Below, one piece after another: positions 8,189 to 17,342 of a stretch of 27,446 bases of DNA (positions are counted from its first letter, which is position 1; each line of letters begins with the position of its first letter). A program made the translations under genes and the position numbers. Source of the DNA: Phaeoceros laevis. Its lineage: Eukaryota > Anthocerotophyta > Anthocerotopsida > Notothyladales. The stretch lies in NCBI GenBank assembly GCA_049999765.1, contig JBNGIQ010006026.1:1-27446 (forward strand), given 5' to 3'. Under the pieces are notes generated by a model. It saw only the letters and a list, made by a program, of their open reading frames with translations, made no database searches and was not told the origin of the DNA.

Positions 8189-9194
8189 GGCAATCCGGGA
8201 CTCTCTCTGCCAAGTCCATCAAAAGAATAGCGTGACATCATTGGTTCATGCCACACGCGACTTCTACAACTGTAGGATGCGAGATGGCGACACTGTTGAG
8301 AATCACGTCAGTCGCTTTAGGATGCTGCGCACAAAGCTCATCACTGCTGGAACAACTGTCTCTGATCTTCAAGCTGCAGTGGCCCTTCTCATGTCACTTC
8401 CAGAGAAATACAGCACTTTTGTGAGCACTCAAAATCAGCACATTTTTGCTGGCACACCGTCTCCAATCACACTCTCAGATATTATTGGAGCATTGCTAAA
8501 CAAGGAGGCTACTCACATCCGTGGCCGACCTTCCTCCAGCAATGCTGCTAGAGCCATGTTTGTCTCTCGAGGTCGAGGACGGCGTGCTCCAGGTGGCCCT
8601 CGTCCACCTTACAAGCCCGGCGCTCCTCGCGCACCTTCGTGGCCAGCCTCGAAGTCAAGCACTTCCAAGAGAGGTCCCTGCACCTGGTGTCGGATTCCTG
8701 GCCATGTGGAATCTGAATGCCGCAAGAAAAAAAATGGCGGACCAAAGAGAGAGGCTCCTCCATCTGCCCATGTATCCTCCAAGAAGAGTACAGGGGCCAT
8801 ACTCACTGTATGCATGGTCTCCTCTTCACAAGATAGACATGCTTTGTACCTAGATTCGGGTGCCACAACACATGTCTGCAATACACGCACAACCTTCTCC
8901 ACTTTCACACCCTCTTCTAAGGGCCAGTTCGTCCTTATAGGTGATGATAGTGGGCTGTGCATCGAAGGCACCGGCACAGTTGTCCTCCAACCTACACAAG
9001 GTAAGACCATCACGTTGTTAGATGTCATTTACGTTCCACAGATGGCAAAGAATCTCGTCTCACTCAGGCGTCTCTCACCTCCATTGCTTACACTTGAAAT
9101 GACCATGGAGGGCATTGCCCTGAGAGAGGCTGCTGCTCCACATCAGTTACTGGCTACATGTACTCTCAAGAATGACTGTACCAGTTCAACTTGA
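8166..9194 (+). pseudogene. Copia element 1 gag C-terminus, zinc knuckle and protease
   Basis: A 342-codon frame. It resumes the Gag fold (AIRDSLCQVHQKN, then SRFRMLRTKLITAG and LLMSLPEKYSTF), followed by a basic RG-rich stretch and a canonical knuckle C-x2-C-x4-H-x4-C (CTWCRIPGHVESEC, 8679-8720) that binds element RNA. The copia protease follows with its active site LDSGATTHVC (DSG at 8853-8861) and later FVLIGDDS and MAKNLVSLRRL. A frameshift near 9175 separates it from the integrase frame. Gag and protease of this part are uninterrupted. Confidence 0.85.
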
Positions 9195-10260
9195 AGAGCA
9201 ACCCCATCCAGCAGCTGAAGGCACCAACAGCCCATTCTGCATTGACCACTCCTCCGAGTGAGACACAACTGTGGCACTGCCGCTTGGGACATGTTCATCT
9301 GCAATGCCTTCAGACCCTGCCAGCTTCTTCCTTGTATCGGACTCCACTTCACTTCAAATCAGAGAAGTCCATTTTCTGTGAAGCCTGCATACAAGGAAAA
9401 CATCATAAGGCTCCACATCCAAGTCAAGATGCAACAAGAGTGACTACCTTCCTTCAGACTGTGCACACTGACCTTTGCGGCCCTATGTCCACAAGATCTC
9501 TTGGGGGTGCTCTTTACTTTATGCACTTGATTGATGACTGGAGTCGTTTTACCGTCACTTATGTCCTCAAGCATAAAAATGAAGCATTCTCTTGCTTCCT
9601 TCTGTACCTCGCCTATGCTCAACGCTTCACAGGTCAGAAACTCAAATGCTTGCGAAGTGACAATGGCAGTGAGTTTACCTCAGGGGAATTCACGGAGTTT
9701 TGCTCACGGGAGGGTATACTTCGACAACTTACAATTCCCTACGAGCATGAACAAAATCCTCTACCTGAGAACAAAAACAAAGTCACTCAGGCTACTGCCA
9801 AGTCGATGTACATCTTGCTGCCAAGTCGATGCTACATCCCACTCGTGCTTTCGCCAACTCTACCCCTTTTGAGAGATGGACTAGAGTCAAGCCTCGTGTG
9901 GACCACTTGCGAATATGGGGCTGCCCAGCCTATGCACATACACCTGATGAGGTTAGACGCAAGATGGATTTCAAGGCAACTAAGCACCTATTCATCAGCT
10001 ACACAGAACGCATCAAGGGCTATAAGCTTTATGACCCCTCACGTCAATGTTTCCTACATGCCAGAAACGTTATACTTGATGAGCAGTTTCTGTTGCAAGC
10101 CTCAGGCAAGGCTAGAGATGTACCTGGCTTAGAACGACTAACGTCTACTGAACAAGATGCATCTACAACTGAACTGCCAACACATGATGAACACCTGGTC
10201 ACCTCACAGCTTGCACCGACGGTGGACCTGTTCAACCTCAGATGTGTTTCCAGAGGATGA
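9191..10260 (+). pseudogene. Copia element 1 integrase
   Basis: The integrase inserts element cDNA into the host genome. The zinc region reads LWHCRLGHVHLQC, then FCEACIQGKHHK. The catalytic triad is complete: Asp in HTDLCGP (9470-9472), Asp in RSDNGSEF (9659-9661) and Glu in PENKNK (9767-9769). Exactly 35 residues separate the last two, the DD35E spacing. Shortly after, a 23-bp near-duplication (AAGTCGATG at about 9799 and 9822) shifts the frame. The C-terminal part (FERWTRVKP, GCPAYAHTPDEVR, LFISYTERIKGYKLYDP) is read in the frame of 9829-10260. The protein would need a frame correction. Confidence 0.85.
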
Positions 10261-10765
10261 ACCTGACCTCGCTGCAGATGACTCAAACTCGGAGGCAAGT
10301 GACCATTCTAATGAGGCCCAGCAGGAGGGTTATGACAATATGGATAATGACACTCCACCATCTTCTCCTTCACCGTCAGCTGAGGAAAATATTGAGGAAC
10401 CTTTCGCAGAGGTTGTGGGAGAACCAGCTCACGAGCCTCCAGCACTTAGAAGGTCCACCGACCCAAGTCAATGGACTCACAAACATCTAAGCTATGAACT
10501 GGACGAAGAATTTCGACAACAATAAGCAAGTTTGGCTTCCAGTTCAGGTAATCCCTTACCTCATGAGTCCAACACACCTCATAGTTATGTTGCCCAGGCC
10601 TTGTTAGCAGCACAGGACCTCGGAGAACCAGCCACTTTGAAGGAGGCGCTGTCCTCTCCAAAAGGCAAACTCTGGAAAGCTGGTGTTGACTCAGAATACC
10701 AGTCTCTGATTGACAACAACACTTGGGAGCTGTTGATCTGCCTCCAAGACGTAAGGCACTTATAG
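10261..10765 (+). pseudogene. Copia element 1 integrase-RT linker and RT start
   Basis: This is an acidic, Ser/Glu-rich linker of the kind found between integrase and RT in copia polyproteins. It is interrupted by an in-frame TAA at 10523-10525. The RT start follows: EPATLKEALSSPKGKLW, then DNNTWEL, after which the frame is lost near 10725. Confidence 0.75.
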
Positions 10766-11690
10766 GAAAGTGGGTATTTAAGAAGAAGCTCAATCCAGAT
10801 GGATCAGTGGCCAGGTACAAAGCGAGATATGTCGTACGCGGTTATAAACAAGTCGAAGGCTTGGACTTTAATGAAACCTTCTCACCTGTGGTACGGACTT
10901 CCTCAGTAAGGATGCTATTTGCCTTGGCTGCTGAAACAAGCTCGACATCCAGCAAATGGATGTTAAAACCGCCTTCCTGCATGGTACAATCGATGAGAAG
11001 ATGTACATCACACAACCCGAGGGCTACGTCAGCAAGACAGAACCACATAAGGTTTGCAAACTTAAGAAAAGCCTGTACGGCTTGAAGCAGGCTCCGAGGG
11101 TGTGGTACTAAAAGATCCATGCTTATTTACTCAAGTCTGACTTCAGTCAAAGTGATGCTGACACAAATGTCTACATACTTAGAATTGGGCAGGAGTTTGC
11201 AATCTTAGCTTTGTATGTCCATGATGCACTCATCTTTGCTAACTCTCCTGGAATCATGAAGAAAGTCAAGTCAATCCTTATGGCCGAATTCTCCATGACA
11301 GATCTAGTGCAGTTGACCTTTTTCCTAGGCATACAAATCCAGATCAGTCATGATAAAGGTAGAATTTTCTGTCATCAAGCTCACCACATCAGACAGATGT
11401 TAGAAAGATTCATTATGACCGACTGCAAACCTGCCATAACACCAATGGCTGTGGGAGAAAAGTACTCCACTGAGCAAAGCCCGAAAACTGAAACAGAAAA
11501 ACAGGAAATGGCAAAGAAGCCATATAGCATGCTCACGGGGTGTCTTATCTGGATCAGTGGATGGACAAGGCCGGATGTATCTCCAGCAACAAGGATCTTC
11601 TCAAGGTTCCTTGCCAACCCATGCAATGCTCACTGGACAGGGGTCAAAAGAGTTCTCCGTTACCAATACATCGGTATTAGCTACAAATAA
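10723..11690 (+). pseudogene. Copia element 1 reverse transcriptase
   Basis: RT copies element RNA into DNA. Recognisable blocks run in order: KWVFKKKLNPDG, RYKARYVVRGYKQ, FNETFSPVVR, then after a frameshift near 10930 [24 protein letters not shown], and after an in-frame TAA at 11109-11111 the palm motif. The catalytic YVDD reads YVHD (His codon 11220-11222), so one of the two metal-binding Asp residues is lost. FFLGIQI and the TRPDVSPA block follow, and the frame stops at 11688-11690 before RNase H. This RT is certainly inactive. Confidence 0.9.
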
Positions 11691-11705
11691 CAAGGCAAGT
11701 TTCCC

Positions 11706-12182
11706 TTGCTCATCTGCTACTTCGACTTTGACTGGGCAGGCGATGAGGACTCCAGGCAGTCCATCACTTTCAACTGCACCATGTTATGTGGAGGCGTGGT
11801 CAATTGGACGTCAAAGAAGCAAACAGTTGTAGCCTTGTCAAGCACCGAAGCAGAATACACAGCTGCAACTGCTGCTAAGGAGACTGTCTGCAACCGCCTC
11901 TTCATGGCATCTGTGGGCTTCCCTCAACCAGGAGCTACTACTATATATTGCGACAACCAGTCCGCCATAGCCTTATCCAGAAATCCTGTGCATCACTCAC
12001 GGACCAGGTATATTGCTGTCAAGCAGCATTATATTAGGCAAACAGTAGCGTCAGGTGAGATTGACCTAGTTTACATACCCACAGAACAAAATCTAGCTGA
12101 CCTGTTCACAAAGCCACTACCAAAGGACCGCCACACCTCTCACTGCAAGGGCTTGGGACTCGTCACTCAAGCAAGCTTCTGA
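11706..12182 (+). pseudogene. Copia element 1 RNase H
   Basis: The domain degrades the RNA strand of the RNA-DNA hybrid. It shows the copia RNase H blocks in order: DFDWAGDEDSRQS, VVNWTSKKQTVVALSSTEAEY, IYCDNQSAIALSRNPVHH and NLADLFTKPLPKDRH. The acidic residues appear intact. It is cut from RT by the stop at 11688-11690. Its stop at 12180-12182 is the natural end of the polyprotein. Confidence 0.9.
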
Positions 12183-12317
12183 CACCTGCACAGCTGCACA
12201 GCATGAACACACACCTCGCACTGAGGGTTAGCTCTTGTCACAAGCAGTGGGGGTAGGTGGGCACACAAGGGGATAGCTAGTTTTGCTTTACTCTTCGGGT
12301 GTTTACAGGTACAACAA
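12183..12317 (+). other. 3' untranslated region and polypurine-tract candidate of copia element 1
   Basis: The purine-rich AGTGGGGGTAGGTGGG at about 12245-12260 has the right position for the polypurine tract that primes plus-strand synthesis. The TGGGCAC that follows could open the 3' LTR, but no match to the 5' LTR remnant is visible, so the 3' LTR seems lost or replaced. Confidence 0.4.
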
Positions 12318-12698
12318 TTACAAGCCTGCCATCTCCGCCGCCACTTCAGGGCAACTCCAAAAGGGAGCATACCTGAATACAAGGTTACCCTCTGCATCAC
12401 TGTGAGCGGAATCGAGAATCAAAGCGAGATCTGGACACGGCGACAGCTTGCGGAAACCTTCTGCGTCAGAAGCTGAAGGCAACCCCCTGAGTTGCCGCAA
12501 CTCTCCATGCAGTGATCTCATCCTCTGGCAAAGCCGTACCTCCCTGCCAAGTACTGAAGACCTGCAAGTTCTCTGGGGCACCGGACACCTCTCGGCAAAT
12601 CTTCTCTGTTCCCAGAGAGCAACACAAGTCAGTAGCGCAAGCAGGAGCAAGAGGACGAAGCTTCCGTCCAAGTGGGAAATGCCACCAACACTCAGCAT
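12318..12698 (-). CDS. Unassigned ORF with one hydrophobic segment
   Basis: A 126-codon minus-strand frame starts with a short polar stretch followed by SFVLLLLLALLTCVALW, a plausible signal anchor or membrane helix. An Arg/Cys-rich remainder follows with two DAEG motifs (SASDAEGF and HSDAEGN). I recognise no family. It lies between copia element 1 and a scaffold gap. It may be a chance frame, because the other frames here are also open for long stretches. Confidence 0.2.
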   Translation of the reverse strand: MLSVGGISHLDGSFVLLLLLALLTCVALWEQRRFAERCPVPQRTCRSSVLGREVRLCQRMRSLHGELRQLRGLPSASDAEGFRKLSPCPDLALILDSAHSDAEGNLVFRYAPFWSCPEVAAEMAGL

Positions 12699-12938
12699 AA
12701 CTGCGATCTGTTCTGCAGACGGAGCGCATGCAAAAGCTGAGGGAAACGGCCTGCCCTACTGCAAGGCGCCAGTCTAAGGTAGAAAATGTCTTCAGACATT
12801 TTCGTCACAGCTACCTGTGTGCTCTGCTGTCTGCTGCGTGCTATGCTTTGTCCTCCTTTGCGTGCTCTGCTGCTTACTTTTTGTCGCTTGCTGTCTAGAT
12901 CCCCCGGGTGAGGCAGGCATGGCGGGTGAGGTGGGCAC
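12699..12938. other. Noncoding, CTG-rich stretch before the gap
   Basis: I see no supportable gene. It contains an inverted repeat at 12782-12803 (10-bp arms GAAAATGTCT and AGACATTTTC with a 2-base centre) and a CTG/TGC-rich low-complexity run from about 12815 to 12895. The short GGGTGAGG is repeated at about 12905 and 12924. Confidence 0.5.
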
Positions 12939-13338
12939 NNNNNNNNNNNNNNNNNNNNNNNNNNNNNNNNNNNNNNNNNNNNNNNNNNNNNNNNNNNNNN
13001 NNNNNNNNNNNNNNNNNNNNNNNNNNNNNNNNNNNNNNNNNNNNNNNNNNNNNNNNNNNNNNNNNNNNNNNNNNNNNNNNNNNNNNNNNNNNNNNNNNNN
13101 NNNNNNNNNNNNNNNNNNNNNNNNNNNNNNNNNNNNNNNNNNNNNNNNNNNNNNNNNNNNNNNNNNNNNNNNNNNNNNNNNNNNNNNNNNNNNNNNNNNN
13201 NNNNNNNNNNNNNNNNNNNNNNNNNNNNNNNNNNNNNNNNNNNNNNNNNNNNNNNNNNNNNNNNNNNNNNNNNNNNNNNNNNNNNNNNNNNNNNNNNNNN
13301 NNNNNNNNNNNNNNNNNNNNNNNNNNNNNNNNNNNNNN
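12939..13338. other. Assembly gap, 400 N
   Basis: Exactly 400 N. It hides the start of the element B methyltransferase and everything upstream of it (gag, protease, or a deletion boundary). Confidence 0.99.
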
Positions 13339-14290
13339 AGGCACAGGACTGGAGGCGGTACTGCAGACTGGCATTCGAGTGAGAAGATACATCTACTGTG
13401 ATGTGAACTGGAATGCCCAAGTCACAGCATGGTCAAGAGTTGAAGACTTAAGCCGAAAATATCCGGGGTTGCTACCTGAATCTGCTATAAAAGGGTTTCA
13501 AACTACATTCCCATCAGATATAAGAATGTTGGAAGTTGAGCACTTTCGTGCTTTAGGTTGTGACATAGATATGATGATGGCAGGTTGGGAATGCTAGGCT
13601 ATGTCACCAGCAGGAAGTGGGGGTGGTTTCACAGATGAGCGAAGCACGATCTTTCATGAAGTGGTCAGAATACTTAAGATTATTCAGCAGCAGCGCAGGC
13701 CATGTTGGTACCTACTGGAAAACGTACCAGTATGTTTTGACAGGCGCGATAGGCTTCGTAAGGACTACCAGGAGGTGAAGAGTTGGCTCGGCAAAGAACT
13801 TTTGGTCGATGCAGTGCATTTTGGCTCTACGGCACATCGACTTCGCAGCTTTTGGACCAATGTGGGTCCTACTCATTACTTAAGAAAAGTGAGGAGTTTG
13901 ACTAGCAGACCAACTGTGAGATTGGGAGATGTTCTGCTGCCATGAAGGAATGCACAAAGGGTCATGAAGGATGACAAACTGCCATTCTTGCCAGTCAACA
14001 AGGTGGGTGAACCTCAACAGGCATGGCCTACACTGGTGAGCTCACCAGGGTCCTATGCATTTAGAAGGGGAGGCCCGAGCATTGTCTTGGATGACAATGG
14101 CAGAGATGTTGCTGAACCTTTTGCAGTGGAAAGAGAAATGGCGATGAGTTTTGACCCAGGAAGTATGGCAGTCGCGGGCATTCATGAGTGAGGGAACTTG
14201 TCGATTGCTGGGACGTGCTTTTGACCTTAACAGCGTGAAGTGGATACTTGCCAGTGGGTTGGCATATCAGGTTAGCACCCAGGAGCAGAA
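13339..14290 (+). pseudogene. Element B retrotransposon-borne cytosine-5 DNA methyltransferase
   Basis: C5 methyltransferases move a methyl group from S-adenosylmethionine to cytosine. The gap removes the start of motif I, leaving GTGLEAVLQTGI, then YIYCDVNWNAQ. The catalytic-loop Cys is in MAGWEC, followed by TAG at 13595-13597 where element C has Gln. Then come SPAGSGGGFTDERSTIF, motif VI Glu in LLENV (13718-13726) and motif VIII TAHRLRSFWTN (about 13829-13861). The target-recognition region and a motif IX/X-like end REMAMSF...GRAFDLN follow. The layout is the unpermuted DNMT3-like order, with AHRxRxFWxN as in DNMT3. Further lesions are a TGA at 13943-13945 and a frameshift near 14190. The frame then runs on into RT, so the domain belongs to the polyprotein. 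Confidence 0.85.
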
Positions 14291-15474
14291 AAACGTGCGA
14301 GGAAGGATGCGCATTCGAACAAGGCCTGCATGGGAGTGTAAGACTATGCCTGGATGCGTGTCACATGCTGGCAGCACTAAAGTAGGAAACGTAGCAGGAG
14401 ATGACCCTGTGAGAATCCAGGTGCAAACAACAGAGAAAGTGCCCAGGCCTAAAAGCAGCTCGCCAGAGAATTATGCGTGCGCAATTAGTGAAGGGCTGGA
14501 CAAGAAAGAGCACAATCAAATGCGTGCATTGCTGGGCAGATATAAACATGTCTTCGCGTTCAGCATGAAAGAACTTGGATGATATAGCAAGCACAAGTTT
14601 GCTATTCCAGTGCACAGTAAGGAGCCGATATTTAGAAGAAGGCATAGGTTGAGCCAGGTTGAGTGGGAAATTGTTGAAGGAAGGTGTAAGGAGCTGGAAG
14701 AAGCATGCCTTATTCATAAGTCCTCATCCCAATACGCAGCTGCAACTATTTTGCCGCCGAAGAAAGATGAAAAGGGTGAGTGGACAGAGAAAAAGAATGT
14801 GTGGGGATTACTGACCTTTGAATGCAGTGACCACACAAGACAGATACCCGATGCCCACACCTGATGAGATCTTTTATGCAATAGGGCAGGCCAAGTATTT
14901 CACGACACTGGATATGAGGCAAGGATTTAATCAAATAGTCATTGAAGAAGCAAATAAGGAAAAGACGGCCTTTTGAGGCAAGGACGGACTCTGGGAGTGG
15001 GAAGAAATGCCCTTTGGGCTCAAGAACAGCTCCACTCATTTTCAAAAGGTCATGGACTTAGAACTACTAGGCCTACCATTCGTGAGGTGTTACATTGACA
15101 ATCTGGTAGTATTCAACAACAGTTTCGAGGAGCATCTCAGCCATGTCGAATAGTTGCTCAAGAGGTTGGACTCATGTGGGCTGAAGGCTCACCCTGGCAA
15201 ATGCAAGTTCGCTGCGCAGCAAGTGGAATACTTGGGACATCTATTAACCCCAGGTAGCATTGAGCCACAAGCTGCTAAGGTGTCAGCCATTTCAAGCATG
15301 CCAAGACCTACGGATCTTGCATCTCTTCGGGCATTTCTGGGGTTATGTAACTATTATCATAGGTTTTGCAAGGATATGAGCCGCATTTGTAAACCGTTAT
15401 ACGAGCTTTTGAAGAGGGACACTGCCTGGAAGTGGGATCAAGAGAAGGAAATAGCTTGGACAGAGCTGAAGGAG
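14291..15474 (+). pseudogene. Element B Ty3 reverse transcriptase
   Basis: After a linker, typical Ty3 RT blocks appear: LGRYKHVFAFSMKELG, RRRHRLSQVEWE, KSSSQYAAATILPPKKD, DRYPMPTPDEI, TTLDMRQGFNQIVIEE, EEMPFGLKNSS and HFQKVMD. The palm motif reads YIDN (15091-15102) where the family has YIDD, so one catalytic Asp is replaced by Asn. GLKAHPGKCKFA and YLGHLLTPG then lead through LRAFLGLCNYYHRF. Broken by a stop at 14580, a frameshift near 14800-14860, TGA at 14974-14976 (in place of the Trp of FWGKDGL) and TAG at 15151-15153. It lies directly downstream of the methyltransferase. Confidence 0.9.
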
Positions 15475-15727
15475 TAGCTGACCAACTATTCTGTGTTGGC
15501 AAGGGCCAATTTTGAGAAGCCATTTATTCTTTACACTGATTAGAGCATGTTGGGCATAGGGCTGTGCTTGCACAACTTGATGATGATGGCTTAGAGCATG
15601 TGGTAGCATATCCTAGCAGATCGAACAATGAGGCAGAGTCTAAGTACTCCTCATATGAGGGTGAGTGTCTAGCAATTGTGTGGGCCGTACTACATTTCCA
15701 GCCTTACTTCACAACAAGAAAAGTGCC
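15475..15727 (+). pseudogene. Element B Ty3 RNase H, truncated
   Basis: FILYTD marks the first catalytic Asp, followed by TAG at 15541-15543 where Trp is usual in this group. After a frameshift, VLAQLDDDGLEHVVAYPSRS and SSYEGECLAIVWAV continue the fold (Glu of the ECLA motif present). The match ends near 15727, before the last conserved Asp, where a repeat-rich insert begins. A TAG at 15475-15477 separates it from RT. Confidence 0.85.
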
Positions 15728-15995
15728 ACTTTTACATCGCGTTATTACTAGGGCGTTACTAAGTTTAGCGCTTTTTTACAGCATAACTACGGTCCCCTTA
15801 ACCATAGTAAAATACCATGTTTGCTTCCTTTGTATTGCCGTTGTTTTGACATGCATAGTAAGCCGTAGTTAAAATCGTTGTTACCAGTAGTAAACTCGGC
15901 ATAGTAATCCCGTAGTTAGGGCACCCAGTCAACAGTCAAAAAGTCAAAAGTAAAAGTAGAAAGTAGAAAGTTAAAAGTTAACTCCTCGTTTTGTG
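15728..15995. repeat. Repeat-rich insert between elements B and C (MITE-like)
   Basis: There is no coding signal. CATAGTAA-CCGTAGTTA blocks recur as direct copies at 15854-15871 and 15900-15918. An inverted TAACTACGG (15784-15792) and a further CATAGTA (15803-15809) precede them, giving fold-back potential. An A-rich run built of AAAGT units fills 15935-15980, and a 7-bp hairpin (15982-15988/15996-16002) closes it. It could be a small nonautonomous element inserted into a Ty3 copy, or a recombination scar. Confidence 0.5.
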
Positions 15996-16698
15996 CGAGG
16001 AGAAGGTGACAAGGATAATCAAGAAAAAAAACCAAATGATGGCCTTGATAGCCAAACTACAGAAGAAGGTGGAAACCCTCAGTGCCAACACAGTCATGAC
16101 TGTACAGCAGCAAGAGATATCAAATGATTCTGATGAGGCCCCCAGCTACATGGCAGTAAGGAAGCGCAAGGGCACTACAAGCAAGAAGAAGGGCAACGTT
16201 GTCGAGAATGAAGTAACCGAGGATGAGCTTGCAGATGCCGAAGAGACAGTGAAAATTCAGACACGACTATTTGTGAAAATGCCGAAGTCCTTCGAGCAAA
16301 AACCAGGTGCAACGAGTCATGAGCATGTTGGAAACCAACTCGATTTGAGCAGGGTAGGCATGACCAAGTTGAGCACAGAAATCATACTGAGTAGGTTGAT
16401 GGCGGTGCCATGTCTTAACTTGACTGACGTAGGATTGCAAAGCACTGACCTCAAGGCAGCAGTGCATAGGCGGGTGGCCAATCGAGCACTAAAACCAGCA
16501 GAGGTGGTCACTGTGGCGCACCAGGCTCAGGTTTGGCAATGCAAGGCAGCACCGTTTGTGCATAAGCACATGGTAAAGCTTAAAGGAGGAGTGGCCATGG
16601 TGAAGAATCAGGGACGGCATGTTGAAGTGAATGGATATGCACCCATGAAAGTGCTGATTGACACTGGGGCAGAGCCCGTGCTACTGGGCAAAGGGTGA
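15996..16698 (+). pseudogene. Element C gag C-terminus and protease active site
   Basis: The frame opens in a coiled coil (MMALIAKLQKKVETL) matching the same place in element A, then has APSYMAV, LFVKMPKSFEQK, LSTEIILSRLM and VDxG-like spacing up to the protease active site VLIDTGAEPV (DTG 16660-16668). It ends at a TGA at 16696-16698, and the next frame continues the protease (ALGLYGSKL), so a one-base frameshift lies near 16695. The zinc-knuckle part of gag is absent. The left end abuts the repeat-rich insert, so no real start codon exists. Confidence 0.8.
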
Positions 16699-16700
16699 AG

Positions 16701-17342
16701 ATGGCGTTAGGGTTATATGGATCCAAGCTCGAAGATAGCATGGTAAAGCTGGCTACCTCAGCATGAACTAGGGAAAATGTGCTTGGAGTAACCAAGCAGC
16801 CGGTGCGAATAGTGCTAAATCCGCGTTGTGACGGTGAATGTGTGGTGATGATTTGGTCTTTGGTTACCGATGCAGAGAACTATGATGTGTTGTTAGGGTC
16901 TGATGCTACCTATGGACCAGCACTTGGGGTGGACCCGTATCAGGAAGAGGCATTCTATCAGCCGGGGTATATGAGTGGAGAATATGACAAGGTTTGTACC
17001 ATGCCATTGGATCTTCACCGCCGTCAGTTGAAAAACAGCACGATGACACATGTTGCGACACTGGAAGAAATCTTTGCCAGCGCACAATTGGTCCAAGTGC
17101 TTGAGCATGGTGTGCAGGAAGATGAGATGTTGGAACGTTTTGCAGAGGCTGCAGAAAAATGGGTTGAGGAGTTTGCAACGCAAATGAATGAGGCAGAGCA
17201 TGCAGGGCGCATGGTAATGATGGTGGACCCCATGGCAGCTATGCCAAAGGAAGGGGACAAAATGTATGCACCAGAAGAGTGCATGATACCTGCAGTTGCA
17301 GATGTGAAGCAAAACGGCAAAATAAACACGGAGGAGATAATG
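16701..17342 (+). pseudogene. Element C protease C-terminus and acidic linker
   Basis: This continues the retropepsin fold: ALGLYGSKLEDS, a TGA at 16764-16766, NVLGVTKQPVRIVL, LVTDAENYDVLLGSDA, ATYGPALGVDPY. A roughly 110-residue linker rich in Glu and Met follows and leads without a break into the methyltransferase. The frame is the same as that of the methyltransferase, which supports a single polyprotein. Confidence 0.8.

Larger units (their letters stand above)
6100..12260 (+). mobile_element. Ty1/copia element 1
   Basis: LTR end, PBS, gag, protease, integrase, RT and RNase H occur on one strand in the standard copia order. Frameshifts near 8175, 9175, 9820, 10725 and 10930, stops at 10523, 11109 and 11688, and the YVHD change make it non-autonomous. 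A displaced copia RT piece (6541-6723) and a scaffold gap lie inside its 5' part. Confidence 0.9.
13339..15727 (+). mobile_element. Ty3/gypsy element B (methyltransferase-RT-RNase H)
   Basis: The domain order methyltransferase, RT, RNase H is continuous on one strand. The 5' part lies in or beyond the scaffold gap, and the 3' part (integrase, LTR) is missing. This copy shows directly where the methyltransferase sits relative to RT. Confidence 0.85.

Noticed and set aside
12817-13597. Long frames spanning the 400-N gap
   Set aside because: They are open only because N codons are not read as stops; only the part after 13338 is real sequence.
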